Both the position numbers and the translations under genes were made by a program. A stretch of DNA of 64,000 bases. Origin: Mycolicibacter arupensis (GTDB lineage Bacteria; Actinomycetota; Actinomycetes; Mycobacteriales; Mycobacteriaceae). Below are positions 53,836 to 62,944 of this stretch, in pieces. The notes under the pieces are model-generated. The model worked only from the letters and a program-made list of their open reading frames with translations, had not been told where the DNA came from and made no database searches. Within the stretch, counting starts at the first letter, position 1. Each line of letters opens with the position of its first letter. The stretch spans positions 124,001 to 188,000 of the forward strand of contig NZ_MVHH01000002.1 of NCBI RefSeq assembly GCF_002086515.1. Direction: 5' to 3'.

Positions 53836-54633
53836 TCACTCCGCCCGCCGCAGGATGGCTTCCGCGTGCCGCAGCACCGGCGAGTCGACCATCTGCCCTT
53901 CGAACGCGAATACCCCGCGCTCGGTCTGCGCCGCGGCGAGCACCCTGCGCGCCCAGTCAACCCGTTCCGGGGCGGGACGGTAGGCGTCGCGGACCACCGC
54001 GATCTGGCTCGGGTGGATGCACACCGTAGCAGCGAATCCAACCGCGGCGCCATCGAGCGCTTCAGCCTTGAGCCCGTCAAGGTCGCCGATGTTGAGGTAC
54101 ACGGCGTCCAGTGCGGCCCGGCCGAAGGTCGACGCCGCCAGCAGCACACTGGAGCGCACGTGGCGGGCCACATCGCGATACCGGCCGTCCGCGTGCCGGC
54201 TGGACCCGCCGCCCATCGCCGCGACCAGATCTTCGGCGCCCCACATCATCGCGACGCATTCCTGCGCGGCGGCGATCTGCGCGCAGAACACCGCGCCACG
54301 GGGAGTCTCGATCAGGGCGACGACCTTGCGGGGCGCCAGCGCGGCGACCTGGTCGGCCGATTCGGTCTTGGCCAGCATCACCGTGGTGTAGGCGGTGCCG
54401 GCCAGTGCCTCCAGGTCACGGGCCTGATCCTCGGTACCGGCGGGGTTGACCCGCACCACCGTCCGCTCCGGGTCAAGGGGCGTGCTCCGCAACGCTTCCC
54501 GGGCGGCCGGCCGATCCGCGGCGGCCACACCGTCTTCCAGGTCCAGGATCACCACGTCGGCGACCGCGGCCGCTTTGCCGTAACGCTCAGGGCGATCCGC
54601 CGGGCAGAACAGCCAGGCCGGGCCGGTGCTCAT
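53836..54633 (-). CDS. citE: CitE-like beta-hydroxyacyl-CoA lyase (Rv2498c type)
   Basis: 265 aa HpcH/HpaI-fold lyase. It shows VVILDLEDGVAAADRP (metal-binding Glu/Asp), VVRVNPAGTED, VVALIETPRGAVFCAQI and MMWGAEDLVAAMGG. M. tuberculosis Rv2498c cleaves (R)-3-hydroxy-3-methylglutaryl-CoA and (S)-citramalyl-CoA, so the step here is likely HMG-CoA to acetoacetate and acetyl-CoA in leucine breakdown (family knowledge). ATG 54633 has GAGGAG eight bases upstream; GTG 54642 is too close to that site. Confidence 0.9.
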   Translation of the reverse strand: MSTGPAWLFCPADRPERYGKAAAVADVVILDLEDGVAAADRPAAREALRSTPLDPERTVVRVNPAGTEDQARDLEALAGTAYTTVMLAKTESADQVAALAPRKVVALIETPRGAVFCAQIAAAQECVAMMWGAEDLVAAMGGGSSRHADGRYRDVARHVRSSVLLAASTFGRAALDAVYLNIGDLDGLKAEALDGAAVGFAATVCIHPSQIAVVRDAYRPAPERVDWARRVLAAAQTERGVFAFEGQMVDSPVLRHAEAILRRAE

Positions 54634-54688
54634 CGGCGCCACTCCTCAGCATCGCTCATGCTTCGCTCTGCATCGTCGCCGGCGCGGC

Positions 54689-55186
54689 TCACTGTTGATC
54701 CTCGGGCCGCTTGCGCACCAGTGTGGTGCGTACCGCGCGGGCGACGATGTCGCCGTTCTGGTTACGGCCGACGTGCTCCAGCGTCACGATGCCCTCACCG
54801 GGACGGCTCTTGGACTCCCGCTTGTCGGTGCAGACCGTCTCGGCGTACAGGGTGTCACCGTGGAACACCGGCTTGGGGAACGTGACTTCCGAGAAGCCCA
54901 GGTTGGCCACGATGGTGCCCAGCGTCAGCTGCGACACCGACAGGCCGACGAGCGTGGAGAGGGTGAACATCGAATTGACCAGGCGCTCACCGCGAAAGCC
55001 CGGTTGCTGGGCCGCCCACGCCGCATCCAGGTGCAGCGATTGGGTGTTCATGGTCAGCGTGGTGAACAGCACGTTGTCGGCTTCGGTGATAGTGCGCCCG
55101 GGGCGGTGCAGGTAGGTGGTGCCGATCTCGTATTCCTCGAACCACAGTCCTCGCTGCTCGACCGTCTTCGCCTCGTTGTCAGCCAT
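54689..55186 (-). CDS. MaoC-like hydratase (Rv2499c type)
   Basis: 165 aa hot-dog-fold hydratase. It contains [27 protein letters not shown] and [16 protein letters not shown], the second carrying the MaoC-type Asp/His environment, and [21 protein letters not shown]. In M. tuberculosis Rv2499c hydrates itaconyl-CoA; here it is also placed to hydrate 3-methylglutaconyl-CoA in leucine catabolism. ATG 55186 follows the fadE19 stop; GTG 55192 would overlap that stop (GTGA) and is an alternative. Confidence 0.9.
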   Translation of the reverse strand: MADNEAKTVEQRGLWFEEYEIGTTYLHRPGRTITEADNVLFTTLTMNTQSLHLDAAWAAQQPGFRGERLVNSMFTLSTLVGLSVSQLTLGTIVANLGFSEVTFPKPVFHGDTLYAETVCTDKRESKSRPGEGIVTLEHVGRNQNGDIVARAVRTTLVRKRPEDQQ

Positions 55187-55188
55187 GG

Positions 55189-56349
55189 TCACAGTCCCAG
55201 CGATCGCGCGATGAGCATCAGTTGCACCTCGGTGGTGCCCTCGCCGATCTCGAGGATCTTGCTGTCGCGGTAATGCCGGGCCACCGGGTATTCGTTGATG
55301 AAGCCGTAGCCGCCGTGGATCTGGGTGGCGTCGCGGGCGTTGTCCATCGCGGCCTCTGAGGAGATCATCTTGGCGATCGCCGCCTCCTTCTTGAACGGCT
55401 TGCCCGCCAACATCTTCGCGGCGGCGTCGTAGTAGGCGGTGCGGGCCACGTGAGCGCGGGCCTCCATCCGGGCGATCTTGAAGCTGATCGCCTGGTAGGA
55501 GCCGATCGTCTGGCCGAACGCCTCACGCTCGCCGGCGTATTTGACGCTTTCGTCGACACAGCCCTGCGCCACCCCGGTGGCGACCGCGGCTATCGCGATG
55601 CGGCCCTCGTCCAGGATGGACAGGAAGTTCGCGTAGCCCCGGCCTTCGTCGCCGAGCAGGTTGGCTTGCGGAACGCGAGCGTCGGTGAAGGTCAGCGGGT
55701 GGGTGTCCGAGGCGTTCCAGCCGACCTTGTTGTAGGCCGGCTCCACGGTGAATCCCGGTGTGCCCGAGGGCACGATGATGGTGGAGATCTGCTTCTTACC
55801 GTCCGGCCGGGTTCCGGTGACGGCGGTGACGGTCACCAGCGAGGTGATGTCGGTGCCGGAGTTGGTGATGAACTGCTTGGTGCCGTTGATGACCCACTCG
55901 TCGCCGTCGCGGCGAGCGGTGGTCCGGGTACCGCCGGCATCGGAGCCGGCGCCCGGCTCGGTCAGGCCGAAGCCCGCCAGGGTGCGACCGGCGACCAGGT
56001 CGGGGAGCCAGGTCTGCTTCTGCTCCTCGGTGCCGAACCGGTAGATCGGCATGGCGCCCAGGCCGACACCGGCCTCCAGGGTCATCGCCACCGACTGGTC
56101 GACCTTGCCGAGTTCCTCCAGGGCGAGCGCCAGGGCGAAGTAGTCGCCGCCCATGCCGCCGTACTCCTCGGGGAACGGTAGGCCGAACAGCCCCATCTCC
56201 CCCATCTTGGCGACCACCTCGTAGGGGAAGCTGTGCTCTTCGTCGTGCTTGGCCGCCACCGGAGCGACGACGGTGCGGGCGAACTCGGCGACGGTGTCGC
56301 GCAGGTCCTGGTAGTGGCTCGGCAGGGTTCCCGCCTCGATCGTGGTCAT
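55189..56349 (-). CDS. fadE19: Acyl-CoA dehydrogenase FadE19 (probable isovaleryl-CoA dehydrogenase)
   Basis: FAD-dependent dehydrogenase introducing a 2,3-double bond, expected on isovaleryl-CoA. The 386 aa protein has [19 protein letters not shown], the [18 protein letters not shown] helix and [24 protein letters not shown] Glu is present in [10 protein letters not shown], the position used as base in medium-chain enzymes; isovaleryl enzymes usually place it elsewhere, so chain specificity is only inferred. ATG 56349 overlaps the accA1 stop. It belongs to the accA1-fadE19-Rv2499c-citE block of branched-chain degradation. Confidence 0.92.
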   Translation of the reverse strand: MTTIEAGTLPSHYQDLRDTVAEFARTVVAPVAAKHDEEHSFPYEVVAKMGEMGLFGLPFPEEYGGMGGDYFALALALEELGKVDQSVAMTLEAGVGLGAMPIYRFGTEEQKQTWLPDLVAGRTLAGFGLTEPGAGSDAGGTRTTARRDGDEWVINGTKQFITNSGTDITSLVTVTAVTGTRPDGKKQISTIIVPSGTPGFTVEPAYNKVGWNASDTHPLTFTDARVPQANLLGDEGRGYANFLSILDEGRIAIAAVATGVAQGCVDESVKYAGEREAFGQTIGSYQAISFKIARMEARAHVARTAYYDAAAKMLAGKPFKKEAAIAKMISSEAAMDNARDATQIHGGYGFINEYPVARHYRDSKILEIGEGTTEVQLMLIARSLGL

Positions 56350-58337
56350 GATTTCGCTTCCTCGGTCTCGTCCTGCGGGATCAGCCGCGCCAGCACCTGA
56401 TCCACCTTCACTTGATCGCCCACGGCTACCAACACCTGCACCCGGCCGGAGATAGGGGCGGTCAGGGTGTGCTCCATCTTCATCGCCTCGACCACGACCA
56501 CCGACTCACCTTCGCCGACAGTCGATTCCGATTCGGCACTGACAGCGATCACGGTGCCCGGCATGGGGCTGGCGATCTCTGCGCTGCGGGCCCCGCCACC
56601 GCGATGCACGCGCACCACTTCAGCCTCCCGCACATGCCAGCTTCCGCGCTCGTCGCAGATCCACAGTTGACCGTCATCTTCGGCGAACAGATACCGGCGT
56701 TGCCGCCCGGCGACAGTCGCGATCAGGTGTTCGCCCTCGACCGCAACGCTGGCCCGCTGAATCTCGCCGTCCCCGAGCTGCACCTGTGCGGCATCGGGCA
56801 GCCCCCACACCGACACCGTCTCCGTGCGCAGTGGCGTGTGCATCTCGGTGCGCACCGGCGCCGCCGCGCCGATTCGCCAGCCGCTGGGCTCCGCCCATAT
56901 TCCGCTGCGCTGGCGTTGAGCGAGTGCCCACTGCCGGTAGAGGCCGCCGGCGGCCAGCACATCGTCGGGGGCGGCCAGCGGGACGAAGTCACCCGCCCGC
57001 GCGTCCAGCAGTTCGGTGTCCAGATCACCGGCCACCACTCGCTCGTCGGCCAGCAGGAACCTCAGGAACTCGACGTTGGTCTGCACCCCGAACACCGCGG
57101 TGCCGGCCAGTGCAACATCCAGGCGCGCCAGCGCCTGTGCCCGGTCGGCCCCGTGCGCGATCACCTTGGACAGCATCGGGTCATAGTCGCTGCCCACGAC
57201 GGTCCCGTCCTGCAAAGACGAATCCACCCGCACCCCCGGACCCCCGGTGGGCTCATGCACCGCCAGCACGCGACCGCCGGTGGGCAGGAATCCGCGAGCG
57301 GGGTCCTCGGCATACACCCGGGCTTCGATGGCGTGTCCGGTCAAGGTGATGTCGTCCTGAGTGAGGGACAGCTTCTCTCCGGCCGCGACTCGCAGCTGCC
57401 ACTCGACCAGATCAACGCCGGTGATCGCCTCGGTGACGGGATGTTCCACCTGCAGGCGGGTGTTCATCTCCATGAAGAAGAACTCATCGGGGCGATCCGC
57501 GGAGACGATGAATTCCACGGTTCCCGCGCCGACGTAGTCCACGCTGCGGGCGGTATTGCAGGCCGCCGTCCCGATTCGGTCTCGGGTCGCGGCATCCAGC
57601 AGTGGTGACGGCGCCTCTTCGATCACCTTCTGGTGGCGCCGCTGCAGGCTGCATTCGCGTTCGCCGAGGTGCACCACGTTGCCGTGGGTGTCGGCGAGCA
57701 CCTGCACCTCGATGTGGCGCGGCCGCAGCACAAACCGCTCTAAGAACAGGGTGTCGTCACCGAACGCCGAGGCCGCCTCGCGCCGCGCGGTGGCCAGCGC
57801 GGCACGCAGTTGCGCGGGATCATCGACTAGGTGCATACCTTTGCCGCCGCCACCGGCTGACGGCTTGATCAGCACGGGGTAGCCGATCTCGTCTGCCGCG
57901 GCTACCAGCTCGTCGTCGGACAGTCCGGGCTTGGCGATGCCCGGAACCACCGGCACGTCGAAGGCGGTCACGGTGTTCTTCGCCGAGATCTTGTCGCCCA
58001 TCACCTCGATGGCGCGCGCCGGCGGCCCGATGAAGACCACTCCGGCCTGTTCGCAGGCGGCGGCGAATCCGGCGTTCTCGGAAAGGAATCCGTAGCCGGG
58101 GTGGATAGCCTGGGCGCCGGTGGCCGCGGCGGCCTCGATCACCTTGGGTATCGACAGGTAGCTCTGTAGTACCGGCGCGGGGCCCAGGCGCACCGCGGTG
58201 TCAGCTTCACGCACATGGCGCGCATCGGCGTCGGCGTCGCTGTAGACGGCCACCGAGCGGATTCCCATGCGGCGCAGGGTGCGGATCACCCGCACGGCGA
58301 TCTCACCGCGATTGGCTATCAAGACGGTTTCAAACAT
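56346..58337 (-). CDS. accA1: Biotin carboxylase/BCCP subunit AccA1 (methylcrotonyl-CoA carboxylase alpha)
   Basis: 663 aa. It has an N-terminal biotin carboxylase ([37 protein letters not shown]-grasp glycine loop; [17 protein letters not shown]) and a C-terminal biotinyl domain with [11 protein letters not shown]. The biotin-accepting Lys is in EAMKM. With AccD1 it forms 3-methylcrotonyl-CoA carboxylase in leucine degradation. ATG 58337 lies six bases after the accD1 stop. Its own stop overlaps the fadE19 start (ATGA). Confidence 0.95.
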   Translation of the reverse strand: MFETVLIANRGEIAVRVIRTLRRMGIRSVAVYSDADADARHVREADTAVRLGPAPVLQSYLSIPKVIEAAAATGAQAIHPGYGFLSENAGFAAACEQAGVVFIGPPARAIEVMGDKISAKNTVTAFDVPVVPGIAKPGLSDDELVAAADEIGYPVLIKPSAGGGGKGMHLVDDPAQLRAALATARREAASAFGDDTLFLERFVLRPRHIEVQVLADTHGNVVHLGERECSLQRRHQKVIEEAPSPLLDAATRDRIGTAACNTARSVDYVGAGTVEFIVSADRPDEFFFMEMNTRLQVEHPVTEAITGVDLVEWQLRVAAGEKLSLTQDDITLTGHAIEARVYAEDPARGFLPTGGRVLAVHEPTGGPGVRVDSSLQDGTVVGSDYDPMLSKVIAHGADRAQALARLDVALAGTAVFGVQTNVEFLRFLLADERVVAGDLDTELLDARAGDFVPLAAPDDVLAAGGLYRQWALAQRQRSGIWAEPSGWRIGAAAPVRTEMHTPLRTETVSVWGLPDAAQVQLGDGEIQRASVAVEGEHLIATVAGRQRRYLFAEDDGQLWICDERGSWHVREAEVVRVHRGGGARSAEIASPMPGTVIAVSAESESTVGEGESVVVVEAMKMEHTLTAPISGRVQVLVAVGDQVKVDQVLARLIPQDETEEAKS

Positions 58338-58343
58338 GTGCGC

Positions 58344-59915
58344 TCACATCCGGAATACGCCGTAGGAGACCGGGTCCAAGGGCGCGTTCGAGCAGACCGA
58401 AAGCGCCAGGCCCAGAACTGTTCTGGTGTCAGCCGGGTCGATGATTCCGTCGTCCCACAACCGGGCGGTGGAGTAGTACGGGTTGCCCTGCACCTCGTAC
58501 TGCTGGCGGATCGGGGCTTTGAAGGCCTCTTCATCGCCTGCCGACCACGGCCTGCCCGCGGCGTCAAGCTGGTCGCCGCGTACGGTGGCCAGCACTGAGG
58601 CGGCCTGCTCGCCGCCCATCACCGAGATCCGGGCGTTGGGCCACATCCATAGGAAGCGCGGCGAATAAGCCCGGCCACACATCGAGTAGTTGCCGGCACC
58701 GTAGGAACCGCCGATCACGACCGTCAGCTTGGGCACGCGTGCGCAGGCGACCGCGGTGACCATCTTGGCGCCGTGTTTGGCGATGCCGCCGGCCTCGTAG
58801 TCGCGGCCGACCATGAACCCGGCGATGTTCTGCAGGAAGACCAGTGGGATTGAGCGTTTGTCGCACAGTTCGATGAAGTGCGCGCCTTTGACGGCGGATT
58901 CACCGAACAGCACCCCGTTGTTGGCGATGATGCCGACCGGGTGGCCGTGGATGCGCGCGAACGCGGTCACCAGGGTCTTGCCGTACTCGGCTTTGAACTC
59001 GCTGAACTCGCTGCCGTCGACCAGCCGAATGATCACCTGGCGCACGTCGTAGGGCACCCGCGGGTCGGGGGGCACCACGTCGTAGAGCTCGGCCGGGTCA
59101 TGGCGGGGCGGGGCGGGGTCGCTGATCTCCCAGGGGCTTGCGGTGCGTGGCCCGAAGGTCTCGGCGATCTGCCGCACGATGCGCAACGCATGCTCGTCGT
59201 CGTCGGCCAGATAGTCGGTGACCCCGGAGACCTTGGAGTGCAGATCGCCTCCGCCGAGTTCTTCGGCGGTGACCACTTCGCCGGTGGCGGCCTTCACCAG
59301 TGGGGGTCCGCCCAGGAAGATGGTGCCCTGTTCGCGGACGATGACGGCCTCGTCGCTCATCGCCGGGACGTAGGCGCCGCCCGCGGTGCAGGACCCGAGC
59401 ACCGCGGCGATCTGGGGAATGCCCAGGGCGCTCATGGTGGCCTGGTTGTAGAAGATGCGGCCGAAGTGTTCGCGGTCGGGAAAGACTTCGTCTTGGCGGG
59501 GCAGGAACGCTCCCCCCGAGTCCACCAGGTACAGGCACGGCAGTCGGTTGCCGAGGGCCACCTCTTGGGCGCGCAGGTGCTTTTTGACCGTGACCGGGTA
59601 GTAGGTGCCGCCCTTGACGGTGGCGTCATTGGCGACGATCACGCATTCCCGGCCTGATACGCGGCCGATCCCGGTGATGATCCCGGCGCCGGGGCACTCG
59701 TCGTCGTACATGCCGTCGGCGGCCAACGGCGCCAGTTCCAGGAAGGGACTGCCGGGGTCCAGCAGCCGGTCGACGCGGTCGCGCGGCAACAGTTTTCCGC
59801 GGGCCACGTGGCGTTGACGGGACTGCTCGCTGCCGCCCAGCGCCGCGGTCGCCAGCTTGGTCTTGAGTTCAGCGACCAACCGCCGGTGTTCGTCAGCGAA
59901 TGCCGGTGCGGTCAT
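58344..59915 (-). CDS. accD1: Carboxyltransferase AccD1 (methylcrotonyl-CoA carboxylase beta)
   Basis: 523 aa acyl-CoA carboxyltransferase. It contains [35 protein letters not shown] (oxyanion/biotin pocket), [18 protein letters not shown] and [22 protein letters not shown]. The family acts on methylcrotonyl-CoA. ATG 59915 ([18 protein letters not shown]) overlaps the scoB stop (ATGA). The frame remains open upstream to 61067 across scoB and scoA by chance of GC content; that part is not coding. It partners AccA1 immediately downstream. Confidence 0.95.
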   Translation of the reverse strand: MTAPAFADEHRRLVAELKTKLATAALGGSEQSRQRHVARGKLLPRDRVDRLLDPGSPFLELAPLAADGMYDDECPGAGIITGIGRVSGRECVIVANDATVKGGTYYPVTVKKHLRAQEVALGNRLPCLYLVDSGGAFLPRQDEVFPDREHFGRIFYNQATMSALGIPQIAAVLGSCTAGGAYVPAMSDEAVIVREQGTIFLGGPPLVKAATGEVVTAEELGGGDLHSKVSGVTDYLADDDEHALRIVRQIAETFGPRTASPWEISDPAPPRHDPAELYDVVPPDPRVPYDVRQVIIRLVDGSEFSEFKAEYGKTLVTAFARIHGHPVGIIANNGVLFGESAVKGAHFIELCDKRSIPLVFLQNIAGFMVGRDYEAGGIAKHGAKMVTAVACARVPKLTVVIGGSYGAGNYSMCGRAYSPRFLWMWPNARISVMGGEQAASVLATVRGDQLDAAGRPWSAGDEEAFKAPIRQQYEVQGNPYYSTARLWDDGIIDPADTRTVLGLALSVCSNAPLDPVSYGVFRM

Positions 59916-60553
59916 GACAGTGCCGACAAGTCCAGCGGAGCATCGGTTTTCGCGACCACGTCGTCGACGGTGATGCCCGGCGCGGTCTCGATCAGCGCCA
60001 AACCGTTCTCGGTGACGTCGATGACGGCCAGGTCGGTGATGATCCGGTTGACGCAGCGGGCGCCGGTGAGCGGCAGCGTGCACTGCTCGACGATCTTGGC
60101 ACTGCCGTCCTTGGCGGCGTGTTCCATCATCACGATCACCCGCCGCGCTCCGTGCACCAGGTCCATTGCCCCGCCCATGCCCTTGATCATCTTGCCGGGG
60201 ATCATCCAGTTGGCCAGGTCGCCGGCGGCCGAAACCTGCATGGCACCCAGGACCGCGACGTCGAGGTGTCCGCCGCGGATGACCCCGAACGAGGCCGACG
60301 ACGAGAAGAACGAGGCGCCGGGCAGGGTGGTGACGGTCTCTTTGCCGGCGTTGATCAGGTCGGCATCGAGGTCTTCCCGCAGCGGGTAGGGTCCGACGCC
60401 GAGAATTCCGTTCTCCGAGTGCAATACGACGCTGACGCCGTCGGGGATGTGGTTGGGAATCAGGGTGGGCAGCCCGATCCCGAGGTTGACGTACTGCCCG
60501 TCGCGCAACTCGGCGGCCACCCGGGCGGCCAGCTGGTCTCTGCTGAGGGTCAT
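59912..60553 (-). CDS. scoB: 3-oxoacid CoA-transferase subunit B
   Basis: Beta subunit of succinyl-CoA:3-ketoacid CoA-transferase, activating acetoacetate. 213 aa with [15 protein letters not shown] and the catalytic Glu in [17 protein letters not shown] 60553 overlaps the scoA stop (ATGA). With ScoA it links leucine-derived acetoacetate to the citrate cycle; CoA transfer to itaconate has also been proposed for such enzymes in mycobacteria. Confidence 0.94.
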   Translation of the reverse strand: MTLSRDQLAARVAAELRDGQYVNLGIGLPTLIPNHIPDGVSVVLHSENGILGVGPYPLREDLDADLINAGKETVTTLPGASFFSSSASFGVIRGGHLDVAVLGAMQVSAAGDLANWMIPGKMIKGMGGAMDLVHGARRVIVMMEHAAKDGSAKIVEQCTLPLTGARCVNRIITDLAVIDVTENGLALIETAPGITVDDVVAKTDAPLDLSALS

Positions 60554-61302
60554 GCGCGCACCGTCTCTCGCTCGATTCGCTTAGGCGGATTGGGCACGTG
60601 CACCACCCGATGCACGAAAACGCCCTGGGTGTGCACGGTGGCTGGGTCGATCTCGCCCGGCTCGACGAGGTGCTCGACTTCGGCGATGGTGATGCGGCCC
60701 GCCGTGGCGCAGTCCGGGTTGAAGTTGGCGGCGGCCTCGCGGTAGACGAGGTTGCCGTGCCGATCACCCTTCCAGGCATGCACCAGCGCGAAATCGGTGC
60801 GGATGGCCCGCTCCAGGACATAGGTCCGGCCGTCGAAGTCCCGGGTCTCCTTGGGCGGCGAGGCCACTGCCACGCCACCGGCCCCGTCGTAGCGCCAGGG
60901 CAGACCGCCGTCGGCCACCTGGGTGCCCACGCCGGTGGGCGTGTAGAACGCCGGGATGCCGGCGCCGCCGGCGCGCAGCCGCTCGGCCAGCGTCCCCTGC
61001 GGGGTGAGCTCCACCTCGAGTTCGCCGGAGAGGAACTGGCGGGCGAACTCTTTGTTCTCACCGACATAGGAGCTCACCGTGCGACGGATGCGCTTGTGCT
61101 CCAACAGCACTCCCAGCCCGATGCCGTCGACTCCGCAGTTGTTCGACACCGTCTCCAGATCGGTGACCCCGAGCTGAAGGAGGGCCTCGATCAATGCCTC
61201 GGGGATGCCGCAGAGCCCGAATCCGCCGACTGCCAGTGACGCGCCGTCGGTCACGTCGGCCACGGCCTGTGCCGCCGTCGCCACGACCTTGTCTATCGCC
61301 AC
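60550..61302 (-). CDS. scoA: 3-oxoacid CoA-transferase subunit A
   Basis: Alpha subunit of the CoA-transferase. 250 aa: [57 protein letters not shown] and [23 protein letters not shown]. The start is GTG 61302 with GAGGAGG immediately upstream. It is first gene of the scoA-scoB-accD1-accA1-fadE19-Rv2499c-citE run. A 22-base palindromic operator lies 16 bases upstream of its start. Confidence 0.94.
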   Translation of the reverse strand: MAIDKVVATAAQAVADVTDGASLAVGGFGLCGIPEALIEALLQLGVTDLETVSNNCGVDGIGLGVLLEHKRIRRTVSSYVGENKEFARQFLSGELEVELTPQGTLAERLRAGGAGIPAFYTPTGVGTQVADGGLPWRYDGAGGVAVASPPKETRDFDGRTYVLERAIRTDFALVHAWKGDRHGNLVYREAAANFNPDCATAGRITIAEVEHLVEPGEIDPATVHTQGVFVHRVVHVPNPPKRIERETVRA

Positions 61303-61317
61303 CGCGCCTCCTCGTTT

Positions 61318-61339
61318 TCAGTTAATATCCATTAACTGA
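61318..61339. promoter_or_regulatory. BkaR-like operator 1 (scoA side)
   Basis: TCAGTTAAT and ATTAACTGA are perfect 9-base inverted arms with a 4-base spacer ATCC, 16-37 bases upstream of scoA. Its AT-richness stands out from the GC-rich surroundings. Confidence 0.75.
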
Positions 61340-61414
61340 TGTCGGACAATACCACCCGCACACAGACCTGTCAGCCATCCGCCGAAGCCGCGGAGACGCC
61401 GAGCACACGGGTGT

Positions 61415-61436
61415 TACGTTAGTGACCATTAACTGA
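61415..61436. promoter_or_regulatory. BkaR-like operator 2 (TetR side)
   Basis: TACGTTAGT-GACC-ATTAACTGA keeps the right arm of operator 1 exactly and most of the left arm, with the same 4-base spacer. It ends 24 bases upstream of the TetR ATG, giving divergent genes one site each. Confidence 0.65.
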
Positions 61437-61460
61437 AATTCACCGAGGAGCGGAGGCGTG

Positions 61461-62102
61461 ATGGCGGCATCCATCTCGGCGCACTCGGCGGGCAACGAGG
61501 AGCCGGCCAACCGACGCAGCCGGCTGAAGTCCGACCGGCGCAGCCAGCTGCTCGCGGCCGCCGAACGCCTCTTCGCCCAGGGCGGCTACCCCGCGGTACG
61601 GCTGGAGGACATCGGCGCGGCCGCAGGCGTCAGCGGCCCCGCCATCTATCGACACTTCGCGGGCAAAGAAGCACTCCTGGTGGAACTGCTGGTGGGCATC
61701 AGTACCCGGCTGCTGGCCGGCGCGCGCGCCGTCGAATCCAGTGGAGACAGCCCGCAGGAAGTGCTCGACGGCCTGGTCGACTTTCATCTGGACTTCGCCC
61801 TCGGCGAGCCGGATCTGATCCGGATCCAGGACCGTGACCTGGCGCATCTGCCGGCCGCAGCACAACGTCAGGTGCGCAGTGCCCAACGGCAATACGTCGA
61901 GGTGTGGGTGGGCGTGCTGCGTGCCTTGCACACCGAACTGGCCGAAGCCGATGCGCGGCTGATGGCCCACGCGGCCTTCGGCCTGTTGAACTCGACTCCG
62001 CACAGCATGAAACCCACCGGAGCCAAGTCGGCCGGTCCGGAGCGATCGCGGGCGGTGCTGCGGGCGATGACGATCAGCGCCCTGGGGGCGGCCGGAATCT
62101 GA
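61461..62102 (+). CDS. bkaR: TetR-family repressor of branched-chain catabolism (BkaR, Rv2506 type)
   Basis: 213 aa. SRLKSDRRSQLLAAAERLFAQGGYP and VRLEDIGAAAGVSGPAIYRHFAGKEALL give the helix-turn-helix. The C-terminal domain has the TetR_C form LAHLPAAAQRQVRSAQRQYVEVW. It is divergent from scoA, with two matching palindromes between. In M. tuberculosis the orthologous regulator represses this operon (family knowledge). ATG 61461 follows GCGGAGG; GTG 61458 is adjacent. Confidence 0.92.
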   Translation: MAASISAHSAGNEEPANRRSRLKSDRRSQLLAAAERLFAQGGYPAVRLEDIGAAAGVSGPAIYRHFAGKEALLVELLVGISTRLLAGARAVESSGDSPQEVLDGLVDFHLDFALGEPDLIRIQDRDLAHLPAAAQRQVRSAQRQYVEVWVGVLRALHTELAEADARLMAHAAFGLLNSTPHSMKPTGAKSAGPERSRAVLRAMTISALGAAGI

Positions 62103-62167
62103 CCGGGCGCGCCGAGGTCCCGGCCGCGGGCGCCCCACGCAGGTACCCTGCAAGCCATGAGGTGGGC

Positions 62168-62938
62168 ATGACCGATCCGTATCGACCGGAGGGCTCGAAT
62201 CAGCCCTGGCAGCACGGTGGGGCCTCCGCGCCGCCGACCTATGGCGTTCCTCCTTACGTCGACCCGGCCTACGCCGGCCAGCTTCCGACCTACCCGCCCG
62301 GTTATCCGCCGCAGGCGCCGCATCCGACCGAGCAACTGCCGCGCCAGCCCTGGGAGGGCTACGCGCCCCCGCCGGGCGGACCGGTGGGCGGCGGCGAGGG
62401 CGGCCCTCCCGAACCCCCGCGTTTCCCGAACTGGCTGTTTCTGGTAGCCGGCGCCGCGGTTCTGCTGGTGGTCGGCATGGTGATCGCCCTGGTGATCACC
62501 AATGGCTCGCAGCGCAATTCGGCCACCGTGACGCCAGTGACGCCGTTGCCGACGGCCCCGAGCACCCCGATTCCAAAGCGCATCCCGACCCCCACGCCGT
62601 CACCGTCGCGCACGCCGGCGCCCAGCACCACCACGACCGCCCCGCCGCCCACGACGTCGACCACCCCCGGCGCCGCGGAGACCATCGTCTACAGCGTCAG
62701 TGGGACCGGCAAGGCGCTGAGCATCGCCTACATCGACTCGGGCGGGATTTTGCAGACCGAGTTCAATGTGACTCTGCCGTGGTCCAAGCAGGTGACCCTG
62801 ACACCGCCGGCGACGACGGCCGCGGCGGTCACCGTGGTGAATTTCGGCGCGCAGGTCACCTGCTCGGTGTCGGTGGACGGCGCCCAGGTGCGTCAGCGCA
62901 CCGGTTCGATTCTCACGGTGTGCGCCGCCGCGGGCTGA
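62168..62938 (+). CDS. Proline-rich MmpS-domain membrane protein (Rv2507 type)
   Basis: 256 aa. A disordered N-terminus full of Pro/Tyr (QLPTYPPGYPPQAPHP) precedes one transmembrane helix NWLFLVAGAAVLLVVGMVIA. A Thr/Pro linker follows, then a C-terminal MmpS-like beta domain (IVYSVSGTGKALSIAYIDSGG, TCSVSVDGAQVRQ). The C-terminal domain would sit outside the membrane. Two Cys (TCSVSVD and LTVCAAAG) could form a disulfide. ATG 62168 follows GAGGTGGG. Role unknown; MmpS proteins support MmpL lipid export, but no mmpL is adjacent. Confidence 0.87.
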   Translation: MTDPYRPEGSNQPWQHGGASAPPTYGVPPYVDPAYAGQLPTYPPGYPPQAPHPTEQLPRQPWEGYAPPPGGPVGGGEGGPPEPPRFPNWLFLVAGAAVLLVVGMVIALVITNGSQRNSATVTPVTPLPTAPSTPIPKRIPTPTPSPSRTPAPSTTTTAPPPTTSTTPGAAETIVYSVSGTGKALSIAYIDSGGILQTEFNVTLPWSKQVTLTPPATTAAAVTVVNFGAQVTCSVSVDGAQVRQRTGSILTVCAAAG

Positions 62939-62944
62939 CGCCGA

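Noticed and set aside
58344..61067. 907-codon frame including AccD1
   Set aside because: The part beyond 59915 lies across scoB and scoA out of frame with them and lacks any domain, so it is not a fusion.
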